In this document: in pieces, positions 25,601 to 38,709 of the stretch | Position numbering within the stretch: the first letter of the stretch is position 1 | Layout: each line of letters starts with the position of its first letter | Origin: Lineus longissimus | Lineage: Eukaryota > Nemertea > Pilidiophora > Heteronemertea > Lineidae | DNA length: 60,000 bases | Assembly: GCF_910592395.1 (NCBI RefSeq) | Contig: NC_088309.1 | Span: 23,750,599 to 23,810,598 of the forward strand | Direction of reading: 5' to 3' | Made by a program: the position numbers and the translations under genes | Notes under the pieces: generated by a model | The model's input: the letters and a program-made list of their open reading frames with translations, nothing else | Databases searched by the model: none | Told to the model about the DNA's origin: nothing

Positions 25601-28600
25601 TCTCCCTAAGTACTTTATTTCAAAAATACTTTGTCCGAGAGTGGAGACTGGTCATTTCCCATAAGAATAGGTGTCTAATTCTCATCCCTCTTCCAGGTAA
25701 CGCCCGGTGCAGGGTTGGTCTGTTGTGTACTTATCATATTCGTGGTGTATGAGCCGGCCCGTGGTGAATCTGAGGGCGGTGTCCATTTAACACCAACCAG
25801 TTGGTTTGTGGACGTCAAACAACTTTGCAAGAAGTAAGTCAGTCTTTACACTATACAATATTATCATTACTTATATGGTAGAATTCAAATTATTATCAAT
25901 TTTGAAATGAAAAGCGTCCCAGCACATCTCTCTTGACATCATTGATCTCACCAAGTTGTAGATTTTAAATGGACTCTACTTGACCAAATTGGATGTTGGA
26001 TTTACCATGGTTTCTTACCTCCTTCGGGGTGATGCTTACATGAGCCTATGGGACGGGTAGAACTGTATGTACGAGACCACGAACTGAAATTTCGACAAAA
26101 ATTACTGGGATCTCTCTAGTAATGGTTTTGTGTTGCTTTTCAGTAAAAGTTTTATGCTTTCCACGTTCGGATTCACATGTGTTGCATTTACCACCGGTGC
26201 CCTTGCCTTTTGGGCACCACTCTTCATGGAAAACTCTATAACAGTGCTAACAGGTGAACAGGCAGATGCACCACAGTAAGTACTAAACTGGTAGTCCAGA
26301 ACATCTCTTACTGTGAGTCAAGCCCAGAACTTGAACTGACGCCTATACTTGAGTCAGCCTTCAGTCAACAAGGTTCAGACGTTTAGTGACGTCAGTTTGG
26401 TCTTCACTCATTCAGTTGTCACGCAAAACTAAAATGCCTCGCAGTACCACGCAGTGAACATTTCATCCAGTGCCACACCTCCTACATGCTTCTTACGCAT
26501 AGTGCATGTTTCAAACAGGTGGCCCCGCTGTATAAACCTGCATAAAGGTGTCTAGCTCTTCCGGTCTCAATCATTTCGTCCCCTGGTGTATCACTCCATT
26601 CTTCTGCTTTTACAAACATGTAAGCAGCGATTTCAAGAACCTTGGAGTTAGATAGTGTCTATAGAAACTTTAAAGCAGTTGATGGTATAAAGATTATGAA
26701 AATGATACCGTATATTTCTTCTGTTTCAGAGTGGCTCTTATATTTGGTGTTGTGACGTGTCTAGCAGGATTCATTGGTGTTGGACTCGGTGCGGAATCAG
26801 CCAGACGTTTAAGGCGTCTTAACCCACGAGCTGACCCACTTGTGTGTGCATTTGGGATGCTGGCCTGTACTCCATTCTTATTCTTTGCTCTTGTGATGTC
26901 TAAATATAACACCATTGCCACATGGGTGAGTGATTGGAGTCCTGTCAACAAATATTCTGTTAATTATTTCATAATTAAAAAAAAACAATGTCCTGTTCTG
27001 GCATAGTGATAAAAAGTTCACCCTACTTTTTTGGTCTACATCGATATAACTTTATCTCTGGTTTATTTGAATAATGAACATTTTGATGAACTTTTGCCCG
27101 AGGTCTGTCCTGTATCAGTGGTCAGTGATTTCTAACAATATTTATAGTTGTCTAATTGTGCGTTTTTGTACTTATGAGACAATGTTCCATAGTTGCCATT
27201 GCAGTTGTTGAAAACAGTTGTTGACCCGAATAAAATCAAGGTATCAAAACTGTACATGTCACATTATGGAACTTGACCCCAATAAAGGCAATATGCTTGT
27301 CATATGTACTAGTATATTTAGATTTATACATGTAGGCTACCTTGGACTTTGCCCAAGAGATGAAATTAACTATTGTGTTGTTGATCAGTGCAACCCACCC
27401 CCCACCCCCCCCCCCCCCGCCATGTTATTTAATATAAACCAGTAGTGAAGAGATGAATGAGAAACCCTCCAAAATATTTTTAATTTAATGGGACGGTGAA
27501 CTATTATGCCGATAACTATATAATATTTCCTTCCCTTCCTTTTCAGTGCCTCATATTTATTGGTGAAACGTTATTATGTTTAAATTGGTCGATCGTGGCT
27601 GATATGTTATTATATGTGGTAATACCAACGAGGCGATCTACAGCTGAGGCATTCCAGATCTTAGTGTCACATGCATTAGGTGATGCTGGCAGTCCATACG
27701 TCATCGGAGTGGTAGGTTGAGACTTTTTGACACAACTTAAAATGTTTGCCATTCGCGCATCGAGAAAATACTGTACCAAGATTCCGAGAAACATTTTGAA
27801 TACCAAAGGTGGCAGTTTAAGTTTTAATAAACACCTTTAGCACTGTCTCCTTCTTAAATCTTGAGTCTTAAAGTCCTTGTGACTAGTGTTGAAAAATCAG
27901 GAAGTTGGGAAGCTCAACTCCGGCTGAGAATGACCATGTCTTTCATGGCTGATGTGTTCCCACCGAGTTTGTTCGTCACTCATATTTAGTATACTTTCTT
28001 CATCTTTCAGATTTCTGATATGCTCAAAGCACAGCATGATACAGTGACAGCTTATACAGATTACGTCAGTCTTCAGTATGCCCTGTACAGTACAGCATTC
28101 ATTTGTGTGCTAGGTGGAGCCGGTTTCCTAGCAACGGCCCTGTTCATACAGCGGGACAAACACAAAGCGGAGATGATAATAAAGGGTATGTATGAAGTGT
28201 CTTGTATATTTCCAAAATGAGCCATATGAGTCGAATCGGCTCCCTAGGGTCGGCTGCTGGTCCTGGTGATTGGAAAAAGTCATTTGTTTCCTCTCAAAAA
28301 CATCCAAAATCTTTTGGATGTGTCTGTTTGGTTGAATTGAAAGAAACCCACGGACGCAAGACCATTCCTAAAATCAGTTTTCAGGTTGGGAGAGTTTCGC
28401 CAAAATCATTCAAGAAAAAGTTGGAAATACAACACCAACCGATTTAAAATGTCTCCCCCTCAGCTGTTAGTTTAGTTCATTGTGAAGGACCCAGTACCTT
28501 GATAAGAAGATCAGATTCATTGCATGGTCTTCGTAGTTGCTAGTTTTAAATTAGCTATGTTGTTTTGGACTGTTTGTGCGTTTTGTTTATTTGCTTGTTT

Positions 28601-31600
28601 ATCTTGCTATTTAGGACGAGACCCAGGTTTGTAATCCCGATTCATTTCTCTCGAGTAACCCTGACTAGGCCGCACTAATTAACGACAGCTTGGTTTTAGA
28701 ATTATACACATTTATGATTTAGAGATATCATGTTGGTCTGACCCATAAAGGGTTGAAATTTGAAGAAATCTTGACTGTTCTTTAAATCAAGAAATGATTC
28801 GGCGTGGCAACTGAGCCAAAGCCTGAGCTCAGAAATGCATCTTTGCTACCGGTACCAGATCTTCCAGTCAAGAAGACTATAAGAAAGTTCTTGACTTAAA
28901 AAGGTTCTTCACTGTCATCGCATATGTCACATGATTTCGAAGAATCCGCCATCTTTGGACATGACATGACAATGACCAGCAGTGTATCAACATCAAACTG
29001 ACACAGCATTACAGTTTGACGTCTGTCATGTCTGTCAGACTGCTTGTCATTTTGATGGCCAATATGGCTGCTGCATGATCATTTCATGATGACCAGGAAA
29101 CAAATTCATAGCAAGATGATATCTTGTCCTTGAAAAACTATTATTAGTTTTATAACAGGAAGTTGAATTGTTGGTACAGTGTTGCACTACCCGTTACTGA
29201 GATTCAACCTTCTATTATATCCCTTGAACTATTAACCCCCTGTGCGAGTCATGTTTTTTTAACCATCGTTGTGCATATAGTTTAGTTTTACTTAAAGCAG
29301 GGGTCAACAATTTATTGCGGAGAGCCTGGCATCCTTTGCCTTGCTCCTTCTGTCAGTTTCTCTTAATAATATACTTCCATCTCATTGGCATTAGTCATAA
29401 GTGTTAACAACTCTTTGTGTTTACTAAAGCATCGAGTGCTGTCTTGTGTTTTATCATTTTATCATGTGTCAGGTCACTCACTCCAGAACATAACCTTTCA
29501 GATTTTTGTGAATGATGCATGGTACACACTTCTTCCGATTGTACACTATTGATCAGTACAAATTCCCACTAACTCTTGTCTTATGCACTGACTGTTGGCT
29601 TTGAGTGTCATGAGCACATTATGTTTGCCATGAACACTTCCCTTTCATTCTATTGGCCTTCAAGGCCACGTCCACATTTTTATATTCAGTTGGAAGAAAA
29701 GCTGTTAAAATTGAGTAGGGAGGTTTAATCCACCTGGGACAAGAGTATTTCATATCTAAGATTGAGAACTTAATTAAAAATAATATTCCATTTCATTCTG
29801 ATATTCTTTTACAAATACAAAAAATTACAACAACAGTGGCAGATTTAGTTTAATGGAATGTCCTAGGAACTGCTGATTGATTTACAAAATGTTGTTCTGT
29901 CTGATTGAAAAGGAGATGTATTTTTTCTAATTAGCAGATTTGTGCTGAAAATTTTATAGCAGATATGAATGTTGGACCCACGTCTTCAGTTCAAGTCAAG
30001 CTTAGTCGTGCTTGAAGGTTTCAGCCCTTACCTCAATGTGTCATTGCTACCATTCCTATCTGCAGGGTTACCCTCTACGGGTTCGACCGCAACTTATAGC
30101 TCCGAGGATGGTCAAAATACAGGAATGATGCTCGAGTACAAGACTAGTCAAAATCGCGTTTATCTCGGTACAGTACCTGCGTGAATATCTCTGGTGTGCT
30201 GTGCTTACATATTGTAGTAACAAGCTCTGAAAGGCTAGGTTCTCAAGATGGTTTCCTAGACATCACCAGGGTTTTCTTGGAGGGTATATATGTTGGTTTG
30301 ATGAACTGAAAAGGCACCCTTGGTTGTAGGAGAAGGATCTTTTGTGCTGTGATGTTGTTGGAAAATTCTGTAAAGGTCCACTGCAAAATTATGTCACCAT
30401 AATAGCATATGACCAAGTTGGGCTCTCACGAAATCTTTAGACTGGTGGGCTTTCAACTGGCAAACCACTGTATATCATCGTATTATGTCAATATGTGTGA
30501 TATTGGATCTTTTGACATGACTGAAAAAAGTAATATGACGTCTTGAGGGGTGAAGAGACATTTTGATGTCTTTGCATCGATTCTGGATTGAGGAACTATT
30601 CCAAAATTGGTGCTGTTTGCCATACAGTGTGTTGTCACTGTGAGACATCTTGTGTGAGCTGTTGTGACTGTCAAGATGTGCATGCACGAGATCTCCTTCT
30701 GCACCAAAGGCTGCCAAAGTATTCATTAGAGCTAACTTTCGAGAAATCACTGGTGACTTTTTGTGCACACACAGGCACTGCGACTGACTTGTTCTTTTAA
30801 CAGCTGTTAGATAAGGAATTAACATTGCATTGCACTTGCAGAGTCAATTTCAATTTCTTGCAGAGTCAATTTCAATTCTATCACACCTAAAATCTGATGA
30901 GTTGTCCTCACAAAACATGCTGAAAACTTCCTTCATCCATTGCTGCGTTCTAGAATTGAACACAGCATGTGCAACTCAATGGCGATGTCCATATTTGATA
31001 AAGCAAACAAGACCGCTGCAGCCAAATAGAGGTGCAGTGCTATTTTGCTATCAAAGTGTGCTAGAATCCTTTGAAAATAACATGAACTGTAGTGCACTTA
31101 ACATATCATCATCTAACCTCATTAGGATGTAGTTGAAAAATAACACTAACAGGGCTGTTAGATATTTGCAGTTTGCTACGTCAAAGATATCTTCCAACCT
31201 ATAATAACAATAAGCTCGATCAGTTGTCTGGTTTTGGGACACCCACTCGTTGATAAAGTCAAATTGAAGCTATTGAAGGCACCTTAGGTTTTAACCGGGC
31301 CGTTCAAAACTCCCCATTTTCATAAGCGTTTCCTGGTAAGTTTCCTTTAATCTGTCTTCTTGATGCTAGGTGCTGAAAATGATGAGTCAAATGATGATGT
31401 TCGACCAACATCCACTACTTCAGAGGATGAATTAATTCCTGATCACAATTTTAAGTGATTCCTGAATCCTGGTAAGGAGATATGGATGATGCTGTACAAA
31501 GAAGCTAATGATTGATTTTTCCTTCATGTATTTGACCATGATTGTCTTGAGCCAAATGCTTTTATATTGCCATTTCCTTACCAAATGGAAGTACATATGC

Positions 31601-34600
31601 ATTATCACGCAATTCCCATCCAAACGCATGAAAAAGCACAACTGAAGTAACGTAAAAATCTGTGGGTCAGTATATTTTAATCCTAGTCTTGACTTTAATA
31701 GTGCGATAGTCAAAATTACCCTGCTCTCAGGTTCCCTGTAGTTGGCTTTCTGTGTCCAATGAACAAACAAAAAATCTGGCAAAAAATCTGGCAAAAAATT
31801 TTTTGTATCAAAACCCGAACTCTAAAATCATGGGACTTTGAACAATGTGGTTTGTATATTGTCAGTCTAAGCATGATGGCCCTCTGAAAACCTTAATAAA
31901 AGATCCAGGTTGACTCCCCAAGTGTTCAGTAAACCATCAAACAATTAACATAACCAATTCCTGCTCTCTGGTCTGTTAAAAATTACTTAATTCAAACTGG
32001 TTGGCACCACAAGAAAGAAAGATAGAGCCATGTAATATTGTAATTATGATAGGAGACTCGAGACTGGTATCATTTTATGTTAACTAGGGAATATATTGTA
32101 TATTGTGTTGAACAACCATACGTAAACCTCTTCGTTGTAGTTGTATTGCACAACCACCCATGCACCCAGTCTGCTTTAGAAAGCACATTTTATGTTAGCT
32201 GAATTGATTAGATCATGCATGTAGCTTTAAATGAATTTCATCCAATTTCCATCAAAAGAATGCAAAGCTTCTCTTAGAAAGTTAGTCTTGCATAGAACAT
32301 TGTCTTACTCCATCAAATAAAGACCGCAAATTTCATATTTGCATGAACACCTGACCCGACCGCAGTTTATTGCATACGCTCAATGTGTTATTTTTAGGCC
32401 ATTCGTTATAGCCACAACCTGCCCCACCTCATGACTTGCCCCAACCTGACCCTCCAGTCCCATCTCAAACAACTTGTCTAAATTCTTCCATAATGGATGG
32501 CCTGTTGTATTTCTGAATTACTGATCAATAAAACCTCTAACAAAGTTTTCTTTGTAGGTCAGCATGCCGCAATTATCACTCATGTACATGAACTACTGAT
32601 ATCTCCCCTTCCCATTTTCAACCAGTTATCTGTTATCAGTTTTATCACGAAATGTATTTTTTTCCTCATATATTTTGATTATTCTGTTATTGCTGTTGCT
32701 GCATTGCCATGCATAACTTGAAACTAAAATGGTGGAACTGGAATGAAATGCTTGGACCATTGATTTGCATTTGCATTAGAAAGGCATCTTAGTAAAGCAT
32801 CTTACTTAGTAAAACTGAAATTTACCCTTTTAGATAAACTTGATTTAGAAGAGGAAATACTCTTGAAACTGAAGGTGCTGAAGGCAGTTGGCCATGACAT
32901 AAAACCTGGCCTTGAAGTTAAATTATATGTGTGCGGTAAGACCAAGATGGGCTGTTTTTTGGCCCTGTCTTCTCCTTTCCCCATTTGGGTTCCACATATT
33001 GCACTAAAGTTGTGATCATTTTCACTTTGATGCCACTTTTTTCCCCATCTTGCAAAATATATTGGTGTTTGAATCAATACCAATCACAGGCTGATATCCT
33101 CTTCCTTGATCAGTTATGCACCTTGGAGATGATGTATGTGTTTGTGTTTAGTTCTGCACCGATAACAGTCGCTAACTGCAGATATACACCAGGAAGTATG
33201 TGTATGTACATAACAATGGGAGAATGCCTGTGCACATTTTCTAATTCATCCAAAAAAACTGCTGTCTGCACAAAAAAACTGATCATTACTGCCTCACCCC
33301 GGATGGTTTATATGCTTAACTTTATTGCATATGGACAAGTTGTATGGTCAGTTTTGCACGATTGGTAGGAATGACTACATATGCCAGATTTGAATAATTG
33401 TTCCTGTATTCCTTTCAGTTGAGAATGAGAATGGCGAAACTATCGAGCTAGTACAGAAGGATCCCGAATGTTCTGATGTTGAGTGAAGGTTGGCTCACTT
33501 CTGCTCAGCAGGTTCAAATTCCTGATGAATTATGATAATCTTTAAAATAATCTCCAATGGTTTGGGAGAAAAGAAATCTGGGGAATGTTTGATGAAAGAA
33601 GATGTTCAGAATGAAGTTGACTCCCAAAATCAAATGACTCTCAATCGATCTTTAGCGTAAATGTCTTCTTTCAATTTTATGTTGCAAGCACTCTTTTCTC
33701 CCAACCTTTTCCTTTCTCTGCTTCCCCTTATAAATGAGGAATTCTGAGGAACAACAAAAGTGTTTTCTCTAGACCAAGCAGAATTATGAAACTGCTGCAG
33801 GGATCCAATCCATCTATGTTGGTCAGGCTGACCACCGCTCGGCCAAGGGACCAAAAGGTTCATTTTCTGACCATAATGTCAGCAAATATTGAAAAATAAG
33901 CTGGTCGTGTGCCTCAAGTATTCCGCAATTTATGATTAAGTTTCTAATGATATATTTGGATGAGGTTTTCTGGTCATTTTGCTTCAGAAATTCCAAGTTT
34001 CTTGCATTTGTTTTACACTCCTATATTTTACATCCTCAAGTCAAACTTCAGTAAACTAACTCAACTCTGTTTTGTGCAGTTTTCCAATCTTCTAGGTCTA
34101 ACCCATTGGTTAAAAAATTTGAAAATTGAACTCAAAATTTGAAAGTTGCAGTCATCTATGTTTCTATGTTTACCCATTTAGTTCAGTTATGTGTGGCAAC
34201 GATTGCTTTCGCTTGTAATTTTCCTATCGTAACCACCTCAAGTCAATGAACTGTCTAGAAAGTCTCTGCATCACTATAAACGCCCCAGGCACTGAAGCCG
34301 GCTATGCAATTGTAGTGCTCAAAAGTCCCACTGGTCTGGCAGCTCTGGTGATCGTGCTGAAGTGCTAAACCAGTAAGACTGAGACTGCTGGCGGGCAAAA
34401 GCAAGTATTTTTGGATGCGTTGCCTCTAAACTTTCTACTGATGACAAACAAGTTGTCCTTGTGCAGTTTATTGACTTTCAATTGTTTTAGTTATCATTCT
34501 AATGGCACCTTCGATCATTTCCAGGAGTCTTCTCTTCCAGGAGTCTGAACTTGCAACAGACAACTCACGCCTTTTTCCATTTCTACATCATTTTTCAGGC

Positions 34601-36309
34601 CAACCCCGAGTGCTCGGTGCCCCTGAAGGTGGCCTCTACGAAAATGGTGGTGTCATGTCCCTTGTTGGAACACAGACGACCCTGGTGGAGGAGACCCTTG
34701 ATTGATCGCCTTAAGTCCTAAATGTGCTCATTTTCACCTTATTTCGCCTAAATATCGCATGACTTGACGTTTCATTTCAGTTGTGCTGAGGTGCTGACAG
34801 GCTTGATGCTGATCATAGCCACCAGGGTTTCCTTGGGTAGCAAATTCGCTGGGGTGGGAGAAATAAAGTCATTGGGCATACATGTGATTGTTGAAGTAAT
34901 GTTTAAAGGGGTGTTGGGGACAAGGATGATATTTGTAGGAACCCAGGTAACCCTAGTCTGCCTCTCATACTGCCCACACACAGTATCTGAACACCTTATT
35001 CTCATACTTCCTGACATAGCACAATCTTGCCAGTCCTTGCATGGTATTCTATTAAGATGAAGTTAATTAATTATCTAAAGAAAAACGAAAATTGTTGTGA
35101 ATCTGTATTATGGAAATAAGTCCAATTATCATGATTGAAAATTGTATGAATAAATATCTAAAACTTCTTTTAAATGTTGTCAATATGCAAATTATTATCA
35201 AAATTACTATATTGGTTGTTGAGATTGAACTCTGAAGTGTTGTCAGTATCTAAAAACATGTCAATCTTGTTTGCTCTAAAACTTCCTTGTTTCTTATCAC
35301 CTTGGGTGCCCAATGCTGTAGATTTGCGTCTTTCGCCTTCAACTGTTCTGAGTCCCATCGACAGTGGCAATCGTCTCTTTGAAACGATATAAACTACACT
35401 AACTCTATCTGATGGACTGATCCTGAACCAAAGTCTTTTCCGCTGGTGATATTCAGTGAAAATTCCTGGATACCCAAGGTGTTAACTGTCGTCTGCTTTA
35501 AGTATGTAAACTTCCTTTCCATGTTGAGTTGGTAATGAGCTATTTTGTGACTTTGAGAATATTGAAACTTGTAACTAATGGGGAAATAAAGATGATGTGA
35601 TTCTTCATCTCAGTTAAACTTTTCAATCTTCAAAACTCTCACACTTATATCTCCATGAAAATTCTCCATCTGCCTCCCTGTCTTATCTCATTTCTTTCAA
35701 TTACTGTTCTAGTATACCTTAAAATTCAGTATTTGTCTTTCCTATGTATGTAAGCTGATGAAGTGTCAAGCAACTTAGTGTTTTCACACAGCAATAAAAT
35801 CTCTTGTTTGCTCATAAGAAGTTTAAATACTGTTTGAGGTGGCTATGATCCCTGCAACTAGGAATGGCTGTGACTAGGTGTCCAGTCAACTAGGACGAAT
35901 ATGACATTATCCAGTCAGCTAGAGTACCAGTAGTCACAGTTCTGTTGAGTTATTTTATATCCGACTACACCTGTTTTCCAGTGGGGCACTCTGAACTGTT
36001 TTTGCCTCGTTACAGTGACGGTATGAAGAAAAAGAGTAATCCAAACATATTCTTCTCTTCAGTGCTGCATGAATTTCAGCAAGACTGGCTTCCTCTTCAT
36101 TTTTCGTTCTCCACTTTCCACGCATGTTGCCTTGTTCTGAGTTTCCTTGTATTAAGTTCCGCTTTGCTTTATTTGACATTGTAGGACAACCTCACATCAT
36201 CTGCGATGGCTCAAGCGACGAAAGTTTACTCAATCACGGCGAGATATCGGTGATCGGGACGCAGTCAACGTTAATCGAGGGCCCAACTATCAGTGACCCG
36301 GTCGCATAA
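19661..36309 (+). CDS. SPNS1: Spinster-family MFS transporter (SPNS1-like) with alternative last exons
   Basis: Twelve-helix major facilitator; in vertebrates SPNS1 exports lysophospholipids from lysosomes with protons. Constant exons: 19661-20036, 23921-24123, 24542-24693, 25370-25436, 25697-25833, 26144-26275, 26730-26925, 27547-27711, 28011-28185. All are in phase and give about 534 residues before the tail. Motifs seen: [13 protein letters not shown] (TM1), [11 protein letters not shown] (MFS motif A), [41 protein letters not shown] and [11 protein letters not shown], all nearly as in human SPNS1 (528 residues). The N-terminal 100 residues are acidic and hydrophilic. The first in-frame ATG after the upstream non-ATG stretch is 19661; ATG 19724 (MSSSLEHD) is an alternative. 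Exon 9 ends in phase 1 and can splice to at least six last exons listed separately, so total length is about 540-590. Confidence 0.95.
20037..23920 (+). other. Spinster intron 1 (3.9 kb)
   Basis: Separates the exon ending FTIAG from the exon starting VLKQVQDYY. It contains a diverged dispersed-repeat copy (20520-20668). No other exon or gene is supported. Confidence 0.75.
20520..20668. mobile_element. Diverged relative of the 4231-4439 MITE
   Basis: Shares CAGTGGTCATCA-like and TGCGACAAGAATCGG segments, GATCACA, ACCTGGGATC and a GTTTACCC-like motif in the same order as the element in the NF1 intron. The ends are degraded, although GAGCGCTT remains on the right. Likely an old copy. Confidence 0.55.
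28615..28634 (+). CDS. SPNS1: Possible shortest spinster last exon (tail GRDPGL)
   Basis: The acceptor TTGCTATTTAG follows a T-rich tract. In phase 1 it reads G-R-D-P-G-L then TAA. This is the first acceptor after exon 9 that gives a short tail, with total protein about 540 residues. Such a short frame could be chance. Confidence 0.3.
30066..30184 (+). CDS. SPNS1: Alternative spinster last exon A (39-residue tail)
   Basis: Acceptor CTATCTGCAG; phase 1 matches exon 9. It encodes a Ser/Thr-rich tail starting [17 protein letters not shown] and ending YLGTVPA, then TGA. Total about 573 residues. The tail is cytoplasmic in the MFS topology. Confidence 0.65.
31370..31458 (+). CDS. SPNS1: Alternative spinster last exon B (acidic tail)
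   Basis: Acceptor TTGATGCTAG; phase 1 matches exon 9. The tail is strongly acidic, starting [15 protein letters not shown] and ending [10 protein letters not shown], then TGA. Total about 563 residues. An AATAAA signal follows at 31895-31900. Confidence 0.7.
32834..32935 (+). CDS. SPNS1: Candidate in-frame cassette exon upstream of spinster tail C
   Basis: Acceptor ACCCTTTTAG and donor GTAAGA frame 102 nt, phase 1 at both ends, open throughout. It reads [20 protein letters not shown] and continues to LEVKLYVC. Spliced to 33419 it would give a tail of about 57 residues (total about 590). No domain is recognised. The matching phases and signals argue for a real exon. Confidence 0.5.
33419..33486 (+). 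CDS. SPNS1: Alternative spinster last exon C
   Basis: Acceptor TATTCCTTTCAG; phase 1. The tail starts [16 protein letters not shown] and ends ECSDVE, then TGA. It may be joined directly to exon 9 (about 556 residues) or through the cassette at 32834-32935. Confidence 0.65.
34599..34705 (+). CDS. SPNS1: Alternative spinster last exon D (GTQTTLVE tail)
   Basis: Acceptor ATCATTTTTCAG; phase 1. The tail starts [18 protein letters not shown] and continues [16 protein letters not shown], then TGA. Total about 569 residues. Its GQP start and GTQxTL core recur in exon F, indicating tandem exon duplication. An AATAAA follows at 35149-35154. Confidence 0.75.
35322..35392 (+). CDS. SPNS1: Possible alternative spinster last exon E
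   Basis: Acceptor CCAATGCTGTAG; phase 1. Reads [18 protein letters not shown] then LFETI and TAA. The frame is open and Ser/Pro-rich like a cytoplasmic tail. AATAAA signals follow at 35585-35590 and 35793-35798. The weak polypyrimidine tract lowers confidence. Confidence 0.45.
36185..36309 (+). CDS. SPNS1: Alternative spinster last exon F (GTQSTLIE tail)
   Basis: Acceptor TTGACATTGTAG; phase 1. The tail starts [19 protein letters not shown] and continues [20 protein letters not shown], then VA and TAA. Total about 575 residues. It has a higher coding-like GC content than its surroundings. It is the most distal tail and resembles exon D. Downstream AATAAA signals lie at 38390-38395 and 39406-39411. 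Confidence 0.75.
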
Positions 36310-38709
36310 ACGAAAGAACTTGAACAACGAAAGGTTGCAAGTCAAGACACCTTGGCAAAGGACACATCGAATGAAAAGGACTATCTGCACCCGATCTGAC
36401 TGAGCGGCCTCGAAAAGGATCCTGGTCATTTTTCTGGGAATAGACTCTACAACTAGGCATGAGAACATTGAACCAACGATTATTGTTCATTATGAATAAC
36501 AAGATGGAATTGATGTATATGTTGAGGCCTAGCATACCGGTAGGGTACATGGTGAATACTTCCTTTGAAGCATTCATTTCTCCAAAATATCGGTGGTGTC
36601 CAACAGCCTAAAAGTTCAAAAGTTTTGGTAATTGAAATAGCATACATTTTAGCTCTGAAAAGTCAAATGACAAAACAGTAAACTATTGTATACTGCCACA
36701 ATATAAAAACAAGACAAATATTGCTATTGCAACTTTGGCGGAAATGTACTTCGAAGTGATCAAGATAATCCTATTCCAAGTTAGAGGCAGCTATTTTGAC
36801 TCAGGTGAACAACTAAGGCCCTGTGTGCTGAGAACATGGAGATCCCATAACTTTCCCTTGGCTATATGTCCTGAACATAGTGTGTTCTAAGATCTTCCCT
36901 CTGTGGCTCAGGAATCGATGATCTCCCTCTGTGGCCTGAACAAGTAGGGATTCATTCATTTCCCTGAACATAGTGATTCTAAGATTTCCCTCTTGAGTTG
37001 GTATGGCTCAATAGGAAATCTGAAATTTCACTTTCTGGCCTGAAGAAACAAAACATTTCTTGATATTCCATGCATCAGTTTTGAAGTGACTTGTGGCACC
37101 GTGTGGACATGTGTGAAAAAACCCTGATTTGTTGTGGTTGTGTAGTTCAGTCATTCTGTAGACATGCACCAGTCATTGCCTGTCGATTGTCTGGCATGGC
37201 GCCAAGACGAACAGTCATTAGAGGTCTTAAACCGCGAGACTGATAAACATTAAAGGAGAAGTCTGGTAATATACTGACCATGGTCACAACAGTACTCTAT
37301 ATGTACAAAAGGAGAACAGCAATTCATCCTAAACTATTAGTCTGCAAGAAGAAGTGGTAACACCGTGTCTAACAGTGTTGCCCTTCATGAATAAGGACAG
37401 TAACTATTGTGATGGTTGTTGGGAAAAACAATTGAAGATGATTCACTTGGCTCCTTTTGCAACTGTCCTAATCATGTGTATGTATTCATTGCCAACTTAC
37501 CTGTAAATACTGGCCACTTGTGGCCTTGTAAATATTTGTATATTTTTGTTGCAACTTGGCTTTGTATAGATGTGGAAAATAGTCCTACTCATTTGTGCAA
37601 TTGTTTGCAAGTGTGAAAGTGTCTGGTCACGACTAAAAGTTCTGTTATAGTTTCTATTTAATTCAGTTATGTGCTCTGTTTAGTTATGTTAGTTTTTATG
37701 TTAGTGCCAATTGTGTTGAATTCATAACGAAATCTTGAAATGGTGACTTCTCATCAAAATGACATGGGGGACTGCACCATTAAATTGGTGAAGAAGCTGC
37801 TATTGGTTATGTTGTGAAGACACGTGATGTGCTCCATTCCGATGTGAGATCTGCAAGTACTGTAATGAAGATCAAAAGTATACATTCCCACAAACTTGGT
37901 AGAGTTGCTGCCATGTTCTTCACGGTTTGAACCGATGTCAACAACAGTATAACTCCAACTTGTAAAGATCGACATTTCTAATTGGTCACACTTGGTAGAT
38001 TATGGAACAAAGTGTTTTGTTGAGGTTTAATTTGTATGCTTTATTTATCCTGTCACTAATCCTATTATTTGTATATTGTCAATCTTTTGAAACTCTTCTT
38101 TTATCGCATCACTTAATAGGAAATGGTATGATTGTATCACATGGATGTGAAGTGTGCTCTGCTATATGCGTCATGGTCATTTTGTGCACAATCCGACCTT
38201 GCCAATAACTCAATGTCTGTCTTTGGCCCCGAGCACTTATTTGCCAGAGTGGGTCACACACCAGAAACTTGGTGGTCGCATCTTGAAAACTTGCACCATT
38301 TCTTGTTAAGGTGATGAGATAACACTGAAGTGGTATTAGACTTTAGTTATTGGATAGAGTATGACCAATCATAAACCTGTAGATGTCCTAATAAAGCGTT
38401 TTCACTAAGAGGTGTATAATATGAAAAAAAAGTGGTGCAATATCTCAACTCTTGTGTGGATATTGTACTCCTTACAAAAAAAATTAAAATGCCCAAAAAA
38501 TATAAAAATATGTACAGTTGCTTCTCAAGGGATTTGTATTAAATAACGTTGATGTACATGTAAATATCATTCCTTCTTCTGGTGATGTAAATATAAAGAT
38601 CATGGTGCCCTTGCGAATGTCATACTCCTGTAAAATGTCACGTAATGTTCTGGACTGTAGTGCTTTCATGTGATGTCAGTCATCGTTTGGGATATTGTAA
38701 AACAAGCAC

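Noticed and set aside
32558-32721. Further possible spinster last exon starting [14 protein letters not shown]
   Set aside because: Acceptor and phase fit and the GQ start resembles tails D and F, but the rest is AT-rich and hydrophobic, unlike a cytoplasmic tail, so it is probably intronic.
34781-34797. Acceptor TTTCATTTCAG giving the tail VVLRC
   Set aside because: Too short to judge; the phase fit alone is expected by chance.
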